Shown here in pieces: positions 46,459 through 55,093 of a stretch of 64,000 bases of DNA (positions within the stretch are counted from its first letter, which is position 1; each line of letters begins with the position of its first letter). A model generated the notes under the pieces. It made no database searches. It had not been told where the DNA came from and saw only the letters and a program-made list of their open reading frames with translations. The translations under genes were made by a program, and so were the position numbers. The stretch is taken from NCBI RefSeq assembly GCF_025370105.1, contig NZ_JANQBK010000019.1, forward strand, positions 1 to 64,000, given 5' to 3'. This DNA is from Sphingomonas hylomeconis. Its GTDB lineage: Bacteria; Pseudomonadota; Alphaproteobacteria; Sphingomonadales; Sphingomonadaceae.

Positions 46459-46830
46459 TTGGACGATCGTCTCACGCTGGCAGTGCATGATCTCGAGGTG
46501 CAGGTGCTGACCGGAATCTATTCCGAAGAAACGCATCTGCCGCAGCCGCTGCGCATCTCGATCGATGTCGAGATCGATTGCCCGGCGCGGTTCGCGCCGG
46601 ACACGCCGCTCAATGCCTCGAAGAATTACCTCGACCTCAAACATGCCGCGACCACCGCGCTGCCGACGGGCGTGCATTTCACGCTGATCGAGGGCGTGGC
46701 GGATCATATCGCCGAAACGCTGTTCCTCCAGGATGCGCGGGTACGGCGTGTTCAGGTGAAGATCGTCAAGCTGGCCATTTCGGAAGCAGGCGAAGCGATC
46801 GGCATGACGCTGATTCGGCATCGGCGCTGA
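46459..46830 (+). CDS. folB: Dihydroneopterin aldolase
   Basis: This is a folate pathway enzyme. The protein is 123 residues. LTGIYSEETHLPQPLRIS at the N-terminus and LIEGVADHIAETLF hold the conserved Glu and His region. The start appears to be TTG at 46459, with AAAGGG upstream; no ATG fits the expected length. Confidence 0.88.
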   Translation: MDDRLTLAVHDLEVQVLTGIYSEETHLPQPLRISIDVEIDCPARFAPDTPLNASKNYLDLKHAATTALPTGVHFTLIEGVADHIAETLFLQDARVRRVQVKIVKLAISEAGEAIGMTLIRHRR

Positions 46831-46834
46831 GGCC

Positions 46835-47149
46835 ATGCTGGCGGCGGTGCGCGCAGCGCTGGCAGGACAGGGGGCAGTGATCGGCGCCGCCGCGCCGATT
46901 GCCGCGACCGTTGCCGCGATCGCGGCGGCGGACGAATCGTTCGTGCTGGTGATCGCCGGGCCCGACCTGCCGGCGGTGGAGCGTGCAATGCTGCTCGCGG
47001 CGATCGGGCCGCTGGCGGTGGCGCGGGCGCCCCGGCGCATCTGCGCGCTGGACGTCGCGGCCGGGGCAAGCGCTACGGATGGCGTGGCGGCGGCGCGGTT
47101 TCTCGCAGAAGCGGGGTCGACGACCGGCCAGGTGCTGGCGGTCGGTTAA
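46835..47149 (+). CDS. Rossmann-like small protein downstream of folB
   Basis: The product has 104 residues, Ala-rich. It resembles a partial Rossmann-like alpha/beta unit (FVLVIAGPDLPAVERAML, then VAAARFLAEAGSTTGQVLAVG), similar to proteins found next to folB in sphingomonads. Starting four bases after folB suggests co-transcription. The function is unknown. Confidence 0.7.
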   Translation: MLAAVRAALAGQGAVIGAAAPIAATVAAIAAADESFVLVIAGPDLPAVERAMLLAAIGPLAVARAPRRICALDVAAGASATDGVAAARFLAEAGSTTGQVLAVG

Positions 47150-47165
47150 CCGCCCCGCGCGGCCG

Positions 47166-48008
47166 TCATTCCCGTTCGCACGCGCCCAGCGATTCGATCA
47201 CGAAGCGATAGTCCTCGCGTGCGATGTCGGCATTGGCCGGCTCGGTATTATGCAGCGCGCTGTCCGGCAGGGTGGGCGGCAGTGCGCAGGCGAGGCGATA
47301 CCATAATAAGGTGTCGCGCGGCGGGGGGGCGCCGCGCTGGTCGACCACGTCGGACAGCGACACGCCCCAGCGCGGCGGCGCATCGGGCGTGCGCGCGATC
47401 CCCAGCGAGACCGGCCGCCCGTCGGCCGTGATCAGGAAGATCTGCGTCTCGCCCTGGCCGGGCAGCGCCCCCGGGACGTGGAAGGCATTGCCGATGCCGG
47501 TGATTTCGGGCGGCGCCGTCTCCGCCACTGCCTCGGTGGTGATGCGGCGCGTGAGCTCGGCGGCGGCCGGGGTCCAGGCGCGCTGCGCATCGGGGCGGAC
47601 GAGCTGGAGCTGATTCGCGCTGCCTGCGACGGTGCGCGCGAACAGCAGCACGCGGAGCCGCTTGAGCGCGGGCAATCGGCCGCGCGAATCGGGTTGTACA
47701 TCAAGCAGGTAGCCGATTCGCGGCGGCAGTGCCTGGGCCCCGCGGACCAGCGCCAGAACATCGGCCTCTATATAAAGTCGGACAAAACCCAGTGGGACAG
47801 TTGCCGCTTCCGCGCCCTTGATCCGCGTCGTGCTGCGGATCGCCGCATCGACGATGACCGGCGCGGCGAGCACGAGATCGGCGAACACGGGATAGGGCGG
47901 CGCGGGCGCAAGAACGGCCGGGGGGGTGGGGCGCTGCTGCGCCGCAAGCGGCGAAACCAGCGCGGCGGCGAGCAGCGCCGCGACGAACATCTTCGGAACC
48001 GAAATCAT
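47166..48008 (-). CDS. Secreted protein of unknown function
   Basis: The product has 280 residues with a signal peptide (MFVAALLAAALVSPLAAQ within the first 25). The mature part is mixed alpha/beta with no recognised domain. MISVPKM at 48008 was taken as the start; an ATG ten codons upstream is possible. It is divergent from tonB. Confidence 0.75.
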   Translation of the reverse strand: MISVPKMFVAALLAAALVSPLAAQQRPTPPAVLAPAPPYPVFADLVLAAPVIVDAAIRSTTRIKGAEAATVPLGFVRLYIEADVLALVRGAQALPPRIGYLLDVQPDSRGRLPALKRLRVLLFARTVAGSANQLQLVRPDAQRAWTPAAAELTRRITTEAVAETAPPEITGIGNAFHVPGALPGQGETQIFLITADGRPVSLGIARTPDAPPRWGVSLSDVVDQRGAPPPRDTLLWYRLACALPPTLPDSALHNTEPANADIAREDYRFVIESLGACERE

Positions 48009-48223
48009 GACGACAGGGTTAGGCGATAGGACCCGCATTAAACAGAAATAATTCTGCAGCGTTGCGATTGTACGTTTGTTGCGTCCGACAAAGCGTTTGC
48101 GTCGTAGTTTACGTCACGATAGAGGTTCGGCTCTGTCTGAGGATACACTAGCCCATGGCAGGCGGATTTGCGACCGAAAGGGTCGGAGCCGAATTGGCCG
48201 TGATAGAGGAGTGTCGTTTCTGA

Positions 48224-48895
48224 ATGGCCTATGCTGACCAAAAAATGAGCGGAGGGAAGGTGGTCGCGATCGTTATCGTCGCGCTCATCCATGCCGTGAT
48301 CGGATATGCCTTCGTTACCGGGCTTGCGTACAAGTACGTGAAGAAGGCGACGGAGAAGATGGACGTGTTCGACGTGGAGGAGCCACCTCCCCCGCCGCCG
48401 GACGAGCCGCCACCGCCGCCGCCCGACACGCCGCTGACCCCACCCCCGGTGGTGTCGCCGCCGCCGATCGTCAACGTGCCCCGTCCGCCGGTCCAGATTC
48501 AGACCGTGCAGACGCCACCGCCGTCGATCCAATATACGCCGATCGCCGCACCGCCAGCGCCACCAGCGCCGCCGGCGCCGCCTGCACCACCACGCGTGTC
48601 GCAGGCTGCCGGTCTGAAGGGTAACCCGGGCCAGTTCTTCGGTGCGGACAATTATCCTCCCGCAGCGATCCGTGCCGAAGCGGAAGGCCGCGTCGTCGCG
48701 CGGTTGACCGTGGGTCCCGATGGACGGGTGACCGATTGTTCGATCACCACGTCGAGCGGCAATAACGACCTGGATTCGACCACGTGCCGAATCGCCAAGA
48801 GCAGGGTTCGTTATACCCCGGCGCGGGATGCCAACGGCCAGAACATCGCTTCGACGGCGAATCTGCCGGTGAAATGGGTTTTGCCTAGAGATTAA
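48224..48895 (+). CDS. tonB: Energy transducer TonB
   Basis: This transmits proton-motive force to outer-membrane receptors. The protein is 223 residues: a membrane anchor near residues 10-30, a long Pro-rich linker (PPPPPDEPPPPPPDTP and on) to about residue 120, and a C-terminal TonB domain starting near AAGLKGNPGQFF with AEGRVVARLTVGPDG. It heads the tonB-exbB-exbD-exbD operon. Confidence 0.95.
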   Translation: MAYADQKMSGGKVVAIVIVALIHAVIGYAFVTGLAYKYVKKATEKMDVFDVEEPPPPPPDEPPPPPPDTPLTPPPVVSPPPIVNVPRPPVQIQTVQTPPPSIQYTPIAAPPAPPAPPAPPAPPRVSQAAGLKGNPGQFFGADNYPPAAIRAEAEGRVVARLTVGPDGRVTDCSITTSSGNNDLDSTTCRIAKSRVRYTPARDANGQNIASTANLPVKWVLPRD

Positions 48896-48901
48896 CGCCA
48901 T

Positions 48902-48928
48902 GGCCGGGGCGCCAGACGCGCCCCGGCC
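48902..48928 (+). promoter_or_regulatory. Stable hairpin between tonB and exbB
   Basis: A perfect 11-bp stem GGCCGGGGCGC with a five-base loop lies six bases after the tonB stop and 35 bases before exbB. It has no T run. Confidence 0.55.
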
Positions 48929-48963
48929 GATCGTCGATGCACTTCAAGAGGGACTATTCGCAC

Positions 48964-49764
48964 ATGTTGACCACCATTCTCGCCGCCGGCGCGGCTCCTG
49001 CCGCAGGCGCCAACCCGTACGGCTTCTGGGAAGCACTCGAGCAGGGCGGCGTCATCGCCTGGTCCGTGTTCGCCATCCTGGCGTTCATGTCGATCGTGTC
49101 GTTCTACATCCTGTTCACCAAGCTGTTCGAACAGCAGAAGGTGATGAACCAGGCCAAGCGCGTGCGCCAGAATTTCTGGAACTCGACGTCGCTGCGCGAA
49201 GGCGCTGCGAAGCTGGAGAAGAACTCGGCCTATCGCCAGATCGTCGACGACGGCCTGCAGGCACAGGAACAGCATGGCCGCCTGACCGATCCGGTCGAAG
49301 CGCATGACTGGCTGCACGGTTCGCTGGCGCGTTCGGAAGCCACGATCAACTCGAAGCTGGGCGGCGGTCTCGCCTTCCTCGCAACGGTCGGTTCGGTGTC
49401 GCCGTTCATCGGTCTGTTCGGTACGGTTATCGGCATCTACCGCGCCCTGATCAAGATCGGCGCTGCCGGTCAGGCATCGATCGACGCCGTTGCCGGCCCG
49501 GTCGGCGAAGCACTGATCATGACCGCACTCGGCCTGGCCGTCGCGGTTCCGGCCGTGCTTGCCTACAACTGGCTGCAGCGCCGCAACAAGTCGATCGCAG
49601 AGGACCTCGCGGCCTTCTCGAACGACGTGCTCGGCTTCCTGGCCTCGAACGGCAGCGTCCGTCCGACGGTTGCCGGCGCCAAGACGACGGCTGCTGCAGC
49701 CAAGCCGGTTGCTGCGACGACCACGACCGGTCAGACCGGCGCGAACGCCGTGCCGCGCGTCTGA
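48964..49764 (+). CDS. exbB: Biopolymer transporter ExbB (MotA/TolQ/ExbB)
   Basis: The product has 266 residues: three membrane segments (about 20-48, 135-160 and 180-205). GGGLAFLATVGSVSPFIGLF and GTVIGIYRALIKIG, then GPVGEALIMTALGLAVAVPA, are the conserved proton-channel regions. The first Met in a longer frame is nine codons upstream; MLTTILAAG was taken. The C-terminus has an Ala/Thr-rich tail. Confidence 0.94.
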   Translation: MLTTILAAGAAPAAGANPYGFWEALEQGGVIAWSVFAILAFMSIVSFYILFTKLFEQQKVMNQAKRVRQNFWNSTSLREGAAKLEKNSAYRQIVDDGLQAQEQHGRLTDPVEAHDWLHGSLARSEATINSKLGGGLAFLATVGSVSPFIGLFGTVIGIYRALIKIGAAGQASIDAVAGPVGEALIMTALGLAVAVPAVLAYNWLQRRNKSIAEDLAAFSNDVLGFLASNGSVRPTVAGAKTTAAAAKPVAATTTTGQTGANAVPRV

Positions 49765-49771
49765 GCTGACG

Positions 49772-49803
49772 GATCGGGGCCGCCGACTTGGGCGGCCCCG
49801 ATC
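49772..49803 (+). promoter_or_regulatory. Stable hairpin between exbB and the first exbD
   Basis: A perfect 13-bp stem GATCGGGGCCGCC with a six-base loop starts eight bases after the exbB stop. It has no T run, so it probably acts by stabilising exbB mRNA or by partial termination. Confidence 0.6.
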
Positions 49804-49856
49804 ATCGTTGCCGGAACGGTCCGCCAGCGCGATTGAATGGATAGGGATAAGCCTCA

Positions 49857-50336
49857 ATGGCAATGAGTAGTGGGGGCGACCCCGAAAAACCAATGTCGGA
49901 CATCAACGCCACGCCACTGGTGGACGTGATGCTCGTGCTCTTGATCATCTTCCTGATCGCGGTTCCGGTCGCGATCCAGGCGATCAAGCTCGAACTGCCG
50001 AAGGTTAAGTACGATCCGACGACGACCAAGCCGGAGAACGTCAATCTCTCCGTCAAGAACGAAGCGGATGGCACGTGTGGCGTTTACTGGAACACCACGA
50101 AGGTCAAGAGTGACGAATTGCTCAAGCGGGCAGTCGACAAGCTCAAGGTCGAGATCGAACGCCAGGGTGGCGTCGGCAATCCGGATCTGGAGCTTCCCGA
50201 AGCGCATATCCGCGGTGACGTGAACACGCCGTACCGCTGCATCGGCGGCACGATCTATACCATGCAGATGGCGGGCTTCGCGCGGGTCGGGTTCATTTCC
50301 GAACCACCGGCGGGCGCACCGACCAGCCGGCTCTGA
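49857..50336 (+). CDS. exbD: ExbD family protein, first copy
   Basis: The product has 159 residues. The N-terminal DINATPLVDVMLVLLIIFLI contains the conserved channel Asp, then a periplasmic domain. Unlike the second copy it has two Cys (GTCGVYWN and YRCIGGTIY) that could form a disulfide. It is followed by a second ExbD gene 20 bases later. Confidence 0.93.
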   Translation: MAMSSGGDPEKPMSDINATPLVDVMLVLLIIFLIAVPVAIQAIKLELPKVKYDPTTTKPENVNLSVKNEADGTCGVYWNTTKVKSDELLKRAVDKLKVEIERQGGVGNPDLELPEAHIRGDVNTPYRCIGGTIYTMQMAGFARVGFISEPPAGAPTSRL

Positions 50337-50356
50337 GCCAGAAGGAGTAATTTGAT

Positions 50357-50785
50357 ATGGCAATGAGCGGAGGTTCCGACGACGGTGAACCGATGATGGA
50401 AATGAACATGACGCCGTTGATCGACGTCCTGCTCGTGCTCATCATCATGTTCATCATCACCATTCCGATCCAGACGCATGCCGTGAAGGTCGACCTTCCG
50501 GTCAACGACCCGAACAGCGTGTCGCCGCCGATCGACCCGCAGAAGAACAAGGTGTCGATCGATCCGGCCGGCACGGTTTCGTGGAACGGCGGTGCGGTGG
50601 ATACGGTGACGCTGCAGCAGTATCTCGAGCAGACGACGCAGATCAGCCCCGAGCCGGAGCTGCACTTCCAGCCCGATCCGGCGGCGCGTTATGCCAAGGT
50701 CGACGAAGTGCTGGCAGTGATCAAGCGCTCCGGCGTGAGCAAGCTCGGCTTCATCGGCAACGAGCAGTATCGCAACGACTTCTGA
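50357..50785 (+). CDS. exbD: ExbD family protein, second copy
   Basis: The product has 142 residues. NMTPLIDVLLVLIIMFIITI holds the channel Asp. The periplasmic domain lacks Cys. AGAAGGAG lies 13 bases before the ATG. It is the last gene of the operon, and a strong intrinsic terminator follows. Confidence 0.93.
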   Translation: MAMSGGSDDGEPMMEMNMTPLIDVLLVLIIMFIITIPIQTHAVKVDLPVNDPNSVSPPIDPQKNKVSIDPAGTVSWNGGAVDTVTLQQYLEQTTQISPEPELHFQPDPAARYAKVDEVLAVIKRSGVSKLGFIGNEQYRNDF

Positions 50786-50810
50786 TCCGCAGAAGTCCGA
50801 TGACGAGAAT

Positions 50811-50838
50811 GGCGGTCCTTCGGGGCCGCCTTTTTTTT
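50811..50838 (+). terminator. Intrinsic terminator of the tonB-exb operon
   Basis: The stem GGCGGTCC/GGGCCGCC closed by a TTCG tetraloop is followed by eight T residues; it is the best intrinsic terminator in the window. Confidence 0.9.
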
Positions 50839-50943
50839 GGCCTTCGTCCATCGTGGGCAAATGCTGCGCTTCGACGACTGCAAACACGCACAGGTGCGTG
50901 CTTTTTGGACGTGCGATGGTGCGCTACAACGATCCTTGCCAAT

Positions 50944-50983
50944 GTTTCACAAAAGTGACATTCTCCTGTCACAAATATGAAAC
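50944..50983 (+). promoter_or_regulatory. Nested dyad upstream of the small TPR-like gene
   Basis: GTTTCA, five bases, GTGACA, six bases, TGTCAC, five bases, TGAAAC: two perfect six-base dyads share one centre. It lies 36 bases before the downstream gene start and is likely a regulator site. Confidence 0.6.
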
Positions 50984-51019
50984 CTTTCGCCGAAGAGCGG
51001 AGGGTCAGCCAGGAGATCG

Positions 51020-51373
51020 ATGATGCGTCTGTCGCTTTTCACCGTGTCGCTTGTGGCGTTGGCCACGCCGTTCGCCGCCGGCGCGCAGCAGCGCACCGCC
51101 TATCAGCAGATCGCCGCGGGCGATTTCAGCAAGGCCGAGCAGACGCTGATCGCCGAGCGCCGCATCTTCCCGCAGCGCCCCGAACTGATGCTCAACCTGG
51201 CGGCGGTGTATCAGCAGACCGGCCGTGCCGATCAGGCGCGCGCGCTGTACGACAGGGTGCTGGCCGAGCCGGAAGTCATGATGGACGTATCGGCCGATCG
51301 CACCGCGGGCTCGCATGCGGTCGCCCGCAATGGCCTGCGGCGGCTGCCCGGCGTGCAGATGTCGTCGCGCTGA
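51020..51373 (+). CDS. Small secreted tetratricopeptide-like protein
   Basis: The product has 117 residues with a signal peptide (LSLFTVSLVALATPFAAGAQ). Residues about 30-80 (YQQIAAGDFSKAEQTLIAER, then LNLAAVYQQTGRADQARALY) resemble two TPR helices. GGAGATCG precedes a double ATG. It lies downstream of the exb operon but after its terminator and has its own dyad. Confidence 0.8.
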   Translation: MMRLSLFTVSLVALATPFAAGAQQRTAYQQIAAGDFSKAEQTLIAERRIFPQRPELMLNLAAVYQQTGRADQARALYDRVLAEPEVMMDVSADRTAGSHAVARNGLRRLPGVQMSSR

Positions 51374-51457
51374 CGCCTTCGGTCCGGGATCGGTAAAGGC
51401 GGCGTGGGCGAGAGCCTGCGCCGTCTTTCGTTTGGGGGCCACCCTGCCGGCACACCT

Positions 51458-51485
51458 GATCCTTGAACCGCGTTCGGGATGACGG
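51458..51485 (+). repeat. Half of a type A repeat
   Basis: TTGAACCGCGTTCGGGATGA resembles the right arm of the paired type A elements; no left arm is seen. Confidence 0.5.
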
Positions 51486-51524
51486 TGGTACGGATTGCTC
51501 GACGCGCAGAAACCGCGCGCCGCA

Positions 51525-52079
51525 TCAGATCTTCGGCAGCGTGACGCCCGTCTGGCCCATATATTTGCCGGCGCGATCGGCATAGCTGACCTCGCACGGC
51601 TCGTTGCCCTGCAGGAACAGGAACTGGCAGGCGCCTTCATTGGCATAGATCTTGGCCGGCAGCGGCGTGGTGTTCGAGAATTCGAGCGTCACATGGCCTT
51701 CCCAGCCGGGCTCGAGCGGCGTCACGTTGACGATGATCCCGCAGCGCGCATAGGTCGATTTGCCGAGGCAGATCACCAGCACGTCGCGCGGCACGCGGAA
51801 ATATTCGACGGTGCGGGCGAGCGCGAAGCTGTTCGGCGGGATGATGCAGCAATCGGTCTTGCGATCGACGAAGCTGTTGGCGGCGAAATCCTTCGGATCG
51901 ACGATCACGCTGTCGATATTGGTGAACACCTTGAACTCGTCCGACACGCGCGCGTCATAGCCGTAGGAGGACAGGCCGTAACTGATCACGCCTTCGCGCT
52001 TCTGCCCGTCGACGAACGGCTCGATCATGCCCGTGGTAAGCGCCTGTTCGCGAATCCAGCGATCGGACATGACGGCCAT
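51525..52079 (-). CDS. dcd: dCTP deaminase
   Basis: This deaminates dCTP to dUTP for thymidylate synthesis. The protein is 184 residues. [11 protein letters not shown], then [20 protein letters not shown], carry the catalytic Glu and Arg region, and [10 protein letters not shown] ends the core. A start three codons later is possible; GGGAG precedes the chosen ATG. Confidence 0.96.
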   Translation of the reverse strand: MAVMSDRWIREQALTTGMIEPFVDGQKREGVISYGLSSYGYDARVSDEFKVFTNIDSVIVDPKDFAANSFVDRKTDCCIIPPNSFALARTVEYFRVPRDVLVICLGKSTYARCGIIVNVTPLEPGWEGHVTLEFSNTTPLPAKIYANEGACQFLFLQGNEPCEVSYADRAGKYMGQTGVTLPKI

Positions 52080-52182
52080 TCGAAGAGCTCCCTGTTTGTC
52101 AGCCTGCTCTTGCGGGAATGGAGCGGTAAGACAAGGGGGCGGTTATCGGCCGATAGTGCCCGCCGGGCCCGGCGGCTCGCGA

Positions 52183-53043
52183 TCAGAAACGACGCGTCTC
52201 GTGACCGATCACGTCGCAGCTGCCGCGAAAGCCATAGCTGGCCGTCCCCTTGACGGTGATCTGCCCGCTGCGCCGGTCGATCACGACGCGCGGCTTGTTG
52301 AGCCCGTTGAGCCGATAGGTGGCGCGAATCTGGTCGGGGCCGACCGACACGTCGTACAGATCCCACCAGCCGTTATCGCCGCGGGAATTGATCGGCGGGA
52401 TCAGCGAGCGCGGCAGCCGAATGCGCCCGCCACCGTCCCACGTCTGCACCATCAAGGAGGCGTCGAACACCTCGGTGGTAGACTGGTTGTAGCGCCCATA
52501 TTCGTACCGATCGCGCTCGCGGTTCCAGGTCCAGGTCGTGCCGCTGGCGATGCCGCTCTTCGTTCCGTCGCCGAAGCAGACGAGGCCGAGATCGACCGGC
52601 CGCCCGGCGACGACCGGCCCGCCGCCGGGATAGCCCGGTGCGTTGCCCTCGGGCCGATAAGCGGGGCGCGAAAAACCTGGGTCGGGCTCGTAGCCGGTGC
52701 GCGGCCGATTGGCCGGCGCTGCCTGATAACCGGGGTTGGGGCGTAAGCTCGCCGATTGTCGGCAATCGGGCGGCGTTGTCGGCTGGATCGAATCGTAGCG
52801 ACCGTCCATCGTCGCGATGGTCACGCACTGCCGGCGATCCGCGCTCCACCAATAGGTGTAGCTGCGATCGTCGCCCTGTTCGGCGCGGACATTGCGATAG
52901 CCGCGGCGCTGCAGTTCGTTCTCGGCCTGGCCGGCGCGGGCGCCGACCATGTCCTCGAGCCCGGTAGATTGCGCAGCGGCCTGATTGGCAAGCACGATGG
53001 AGCCAAGCGCCCCGGCGATAAGTCCGATCTTCCCGAAGCGCAT
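52183..53043 (-). CDS. Secreted protein of unknown function
   Basis: The product has 286 residues with a signal peptide (cleavage after NQAAA near residue 24). LEDMVGARAGQAENELQRRG resembles the start of peptide-binding or PASTA-like segments and is followed by YTYWWSADRRQC. A Pro/Gly-rich linker lies at about 95-145, then a C-terminal beta-rich domain. GGAGG lies six bases before the start. Confidence 0.78.
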   Translation of the reverse strand: MRFGKIGLIAGALGSIVLANQAAAQSTGLEDMVGARAGQAENELQRRGYRNVRAEQGDDRSYTYWWSADRRQCVTIATMDGRYDSIQPTTPPDCRQSASLRPNPGYQAAPANRPRTGYEPDPGFSRPAYRPEGNAPGYPGGGPVVAGRPVDLGLVCFGDGTKSGIASGTTWTWNRERDRYEYGRYNQSTTEVFDASLMVQTWDGGGRIRLPRSLIPPINSRGDNGWWDLYDVSVGPDQIRATYRLNGLNKPRVVIDRRSGQITVKGTASYGFRGSCDVIGHETRRF

Positions 53044-53141
53044 CAACACCTCCATCAACCGATCCGGCCGGTACGGCCTGATCGTTCAATGCTTGGATTG
53101 CCCCTGGGATCCATCGCCGATCAAAACGCGATGGTTGACGC

Positions 53142-53819
53142 TCAGTGCGCCACGAACAACAGTGCCAGGGCAATGGCGGTCACCGCGCCCTCGACGAAGG
53201 CACGGATCACGTTGAACAGGGCGCGCCAGTGCCGCTGGGGAAGGTGGTGCGCGAACCACAAGGTCTCCGCGGTCAGGTAGGCGAGTATGGCGCCGGTCAC
53301 GAGCAGCGCGCTGATCACGGGCGCGCCGGGCAGCCTCGTATGGGCGAGCGACACGCCGATACCGAGACACAGGGCAAAGGGCCCGCAGGCATAGCATTGC
53401 GCGTAGAACGGGCCCTTGAGCGACTGGCGGGTCAGCTTGACCCGCTTGGCGCGCACGAATCGCGTCGCCATCATCAGGGGGAATAGCGAGAACAGGACGA
53501 GCCTGAGCACGAGCAACGTCGTGTCGTCGCTGACGAAGCCGGCAAGCCCGGTCTTCTGCGCGACGATCGGGTTGGTGCCGCCGCCGAGCGCGACGTCGAT
53601 CGCCTGGGTCAGCAATAACGACAGGACAAGAAACAGCGGCGGGTTGAGCGTATCGGTGAACTGCTCGTCCGCGCTGTCGCGCAACTCCAGATCCGAATAG
53701 CGCATCGCGTCCAGCGGCCGCGTCACCGTGCGCCACAGCGTGATCGGATAGAATATCAACCAGCTCATCACTTCGTAGAGCAGGTCGCCGAACGAGTTGA
53801 GCCACTTCATGAAATCCAT
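53142..53819 (-). CDS. Multi-spanning membrane protein
   Basis: The product has 225 residues with about five membrane segments; it may be a Yip1-like or permease-like protein, but no family is firm. MDFMKWLNSF at 53819 was taken; the frame opens with TTG six codons earlier. No operon partner is evident. Confidence 0.7.
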   Translation of the reverse strand: MDFMKWLNSFGDLLYEVMSWLIFYPITLWRTVTRPLDAMRYSDLELRDSADEQFTDTLNPPLFLVLSLLLTQAIDVALGGGTNPIVAQKTGLAGFVSDDTTLLVLRLVLFSLFPLMMATRFVRAKRVKLTRQSLKGPFYAQCYACGPFALCLGIGVSLAHTRLPGAPVISALLVTGAILAYLTAETLWFAHHLPQRHWRALFNVIRAFVEGAVTAIALALLFVAH

Positions 53820-53940
53820 GGCGATATCTTGGGTCAACGCCCGCCCTGCTGCAACGCCTGATAGCGTGGCGCATCGCTCGCATCATGCCGCCGGGGGCGG
53901 GGCGGTGGCCTCTAGCGTCGGATCGGTATTTGGGCGCCGT

Positions 53941-54399
53941 TCAGCCGATGCCGAGATCCGCCGGGCCGAAGGCATGCGGCAGCAGATCGGACAGCAGGTG
54001 CCGCTGCACCGCATCGCCTTGCGCACTGCCGCACCACACGACGATCTCGCGGTGGCCGATCTGCGCGGCCTCGTTGATTACCTGGCGGCAGCGGCCGCAC
54101 GGGCTGACCGGCGTGTCTCCGGTGACCTTGCCGCCGACGATCGCGCCGCCGATCACCGCGATCGCGACGACATCGGCAAGGCGACCGGCGCTGCTCGCGG
54201 TGGCGAGCGCGACCGTTTCGGCGCACAGCGACAGGCCGTAACTGGCATTCTCGAAATTTGCGCCCGTCACCACGCTGTCGTCGGTAAGCAGCACGGCGGC
54301 ACCGACGCCGAAGTTTGAATAGGGCGCGTGCGCGCGTGTGGCGGCGTCGCGCGCGGCGGTGATCAGGCGGTCGCGCGTGGCAGCGTTATCGAAGGTCAT
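53941..54399 (-). CDS. cdd: Cytidine deaminase
   Basis: This deaminates cytidine and deoxycytidine in pyrimidine salvage. The protein is 152 residues. Zinc ligands and the catalytic Glu are in CAETVAL and PCGRCRQV; SNFGVGAAVL is the N-terminal signature. Its start overlaps the stop of the GH25-like gene by four bases. Confidence 0.95.
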   Translation of the reverse strand: MTFDNAATRDRLITAARDAATRAHAPYSNFGVGAAVLLTDDSVVTGANFENASYGLSLCAETVALATASSAGRLADVVAIAVIGGAIVGGKVTGDTPVSPCGRCRQVINEAAQIGHREIVVWCGSAQGDAVQRHLLSDLLPHAFGPADLGIG

Positions 54400-55088
54400 G
54401 GGGCAACTACGTTCCAGTGAATGGGGCCGTTCACGCCGTCTATATGGCGCATGTCGCTCGCCTGCCACATGCGCCAGGGGCGTGCGGCGTAGCTGGCCGG
54501 CAGGAAGTTCTGCACGCTCCACAGTGGGCGTTCGATCCCACTCGACAATTGGTAGGTGGTTTCGACCGGGCCGGCGATCTTGAGCAGCATCGGCTTGCCG
54601 GTATGCGCTTCGACCATCGTGACGAAGCGTTTCAGCTCCTCGACGACGCTATCGCGGGGCGGGCGGGCGGCGCAGTCGTCGGCAAAATCGACCAGCACCG
54701 CGGCGGGCAGGGCATCGTCGGCGCGCGGAACGGTGGTGTTGAAATTGTTCGCCTGGTCGGCAGCGGCATTGCAGAAGGACCAGACGTGCAGGGCGCCGCG
54801 ACGCATCCCGGCGGCATCGACGTCTGTCCAGTTGACCGAAAACTGCGTGTCGCGGCCGCGCGCACCGATCGTCGCGCGCAGATAGGCGAAGTCGGCTCCG
54901 CCGGCAGCGATCGTCGGCCATTCGATCGTGCCCTGATCGGCACCGACATCGACGCCCTGGAAGGCGTATTTGCGATCGGACGGGTGCCAGCTGCGCGCCA
55001 CGACCCACAGGGCAAGCGCGATCGCGCCGAGCACGATTACGATTGCGCCGGCGCGGCCGATACGCAGACGTCCCGGACGCAGCGCCAT
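54396..55088 (-). CDS. GH25-like (lysozyme-fold) membrane-anchored protein
   Basis: The product has 230 residues. An N-terminal helix (AIVIVLGAIALALWVVA) anchors or exports it. FQGVDVGADQGTIEWPTIAA, then GADFAYLRATIG, are the first two strands of the GH25 barrel. The strand expected to carry the Asp-x-Glu pair reads PAAVLVDFADDC, so the Glu position is apparently Ala; catalysis may be lost. It overlaps cdd and lies eight bases downstream of the UPF0262 gene start region of the operon. Confidence 0.8.
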   Translation of the reverse strand: MALRPGRLRIGRAGAIVIVLGAIALALWVVARSWHPSDRKYAFQGVDVGADQGTIEWPTIAAGGADFAYLRATIGARGRDTQFSVNWTDVDAAGMRRGALHVWSFCNAAADQANNFNTTVPRADDALPAAVLVDFADDCAARPPRDSVVEELKRFVTMVEAHTGKPMLLKIAGPVETTYQLSSGIERPLWSVQNFLPASYAARPWRMWQASDMRHIDGVNGPIHWNVVAP

Positions 55089-55093
55089 GCGAA

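Noticed and set aside
46123-47040. Long N-terminal extension of the GNAT gene
   Set aside because: The extension runs through a type A repeat and antisense to folB; a GTG with a good ribosome binding site gives a normal-length GNAT protein.
50955-50972. CRP/FNR site reading of the GTGACA-TGTCAC dyad
   Set aside because: The half-sites are spaced ten bases between GTGA and TCAC, not six as in CRP, and do not match the FNR core.
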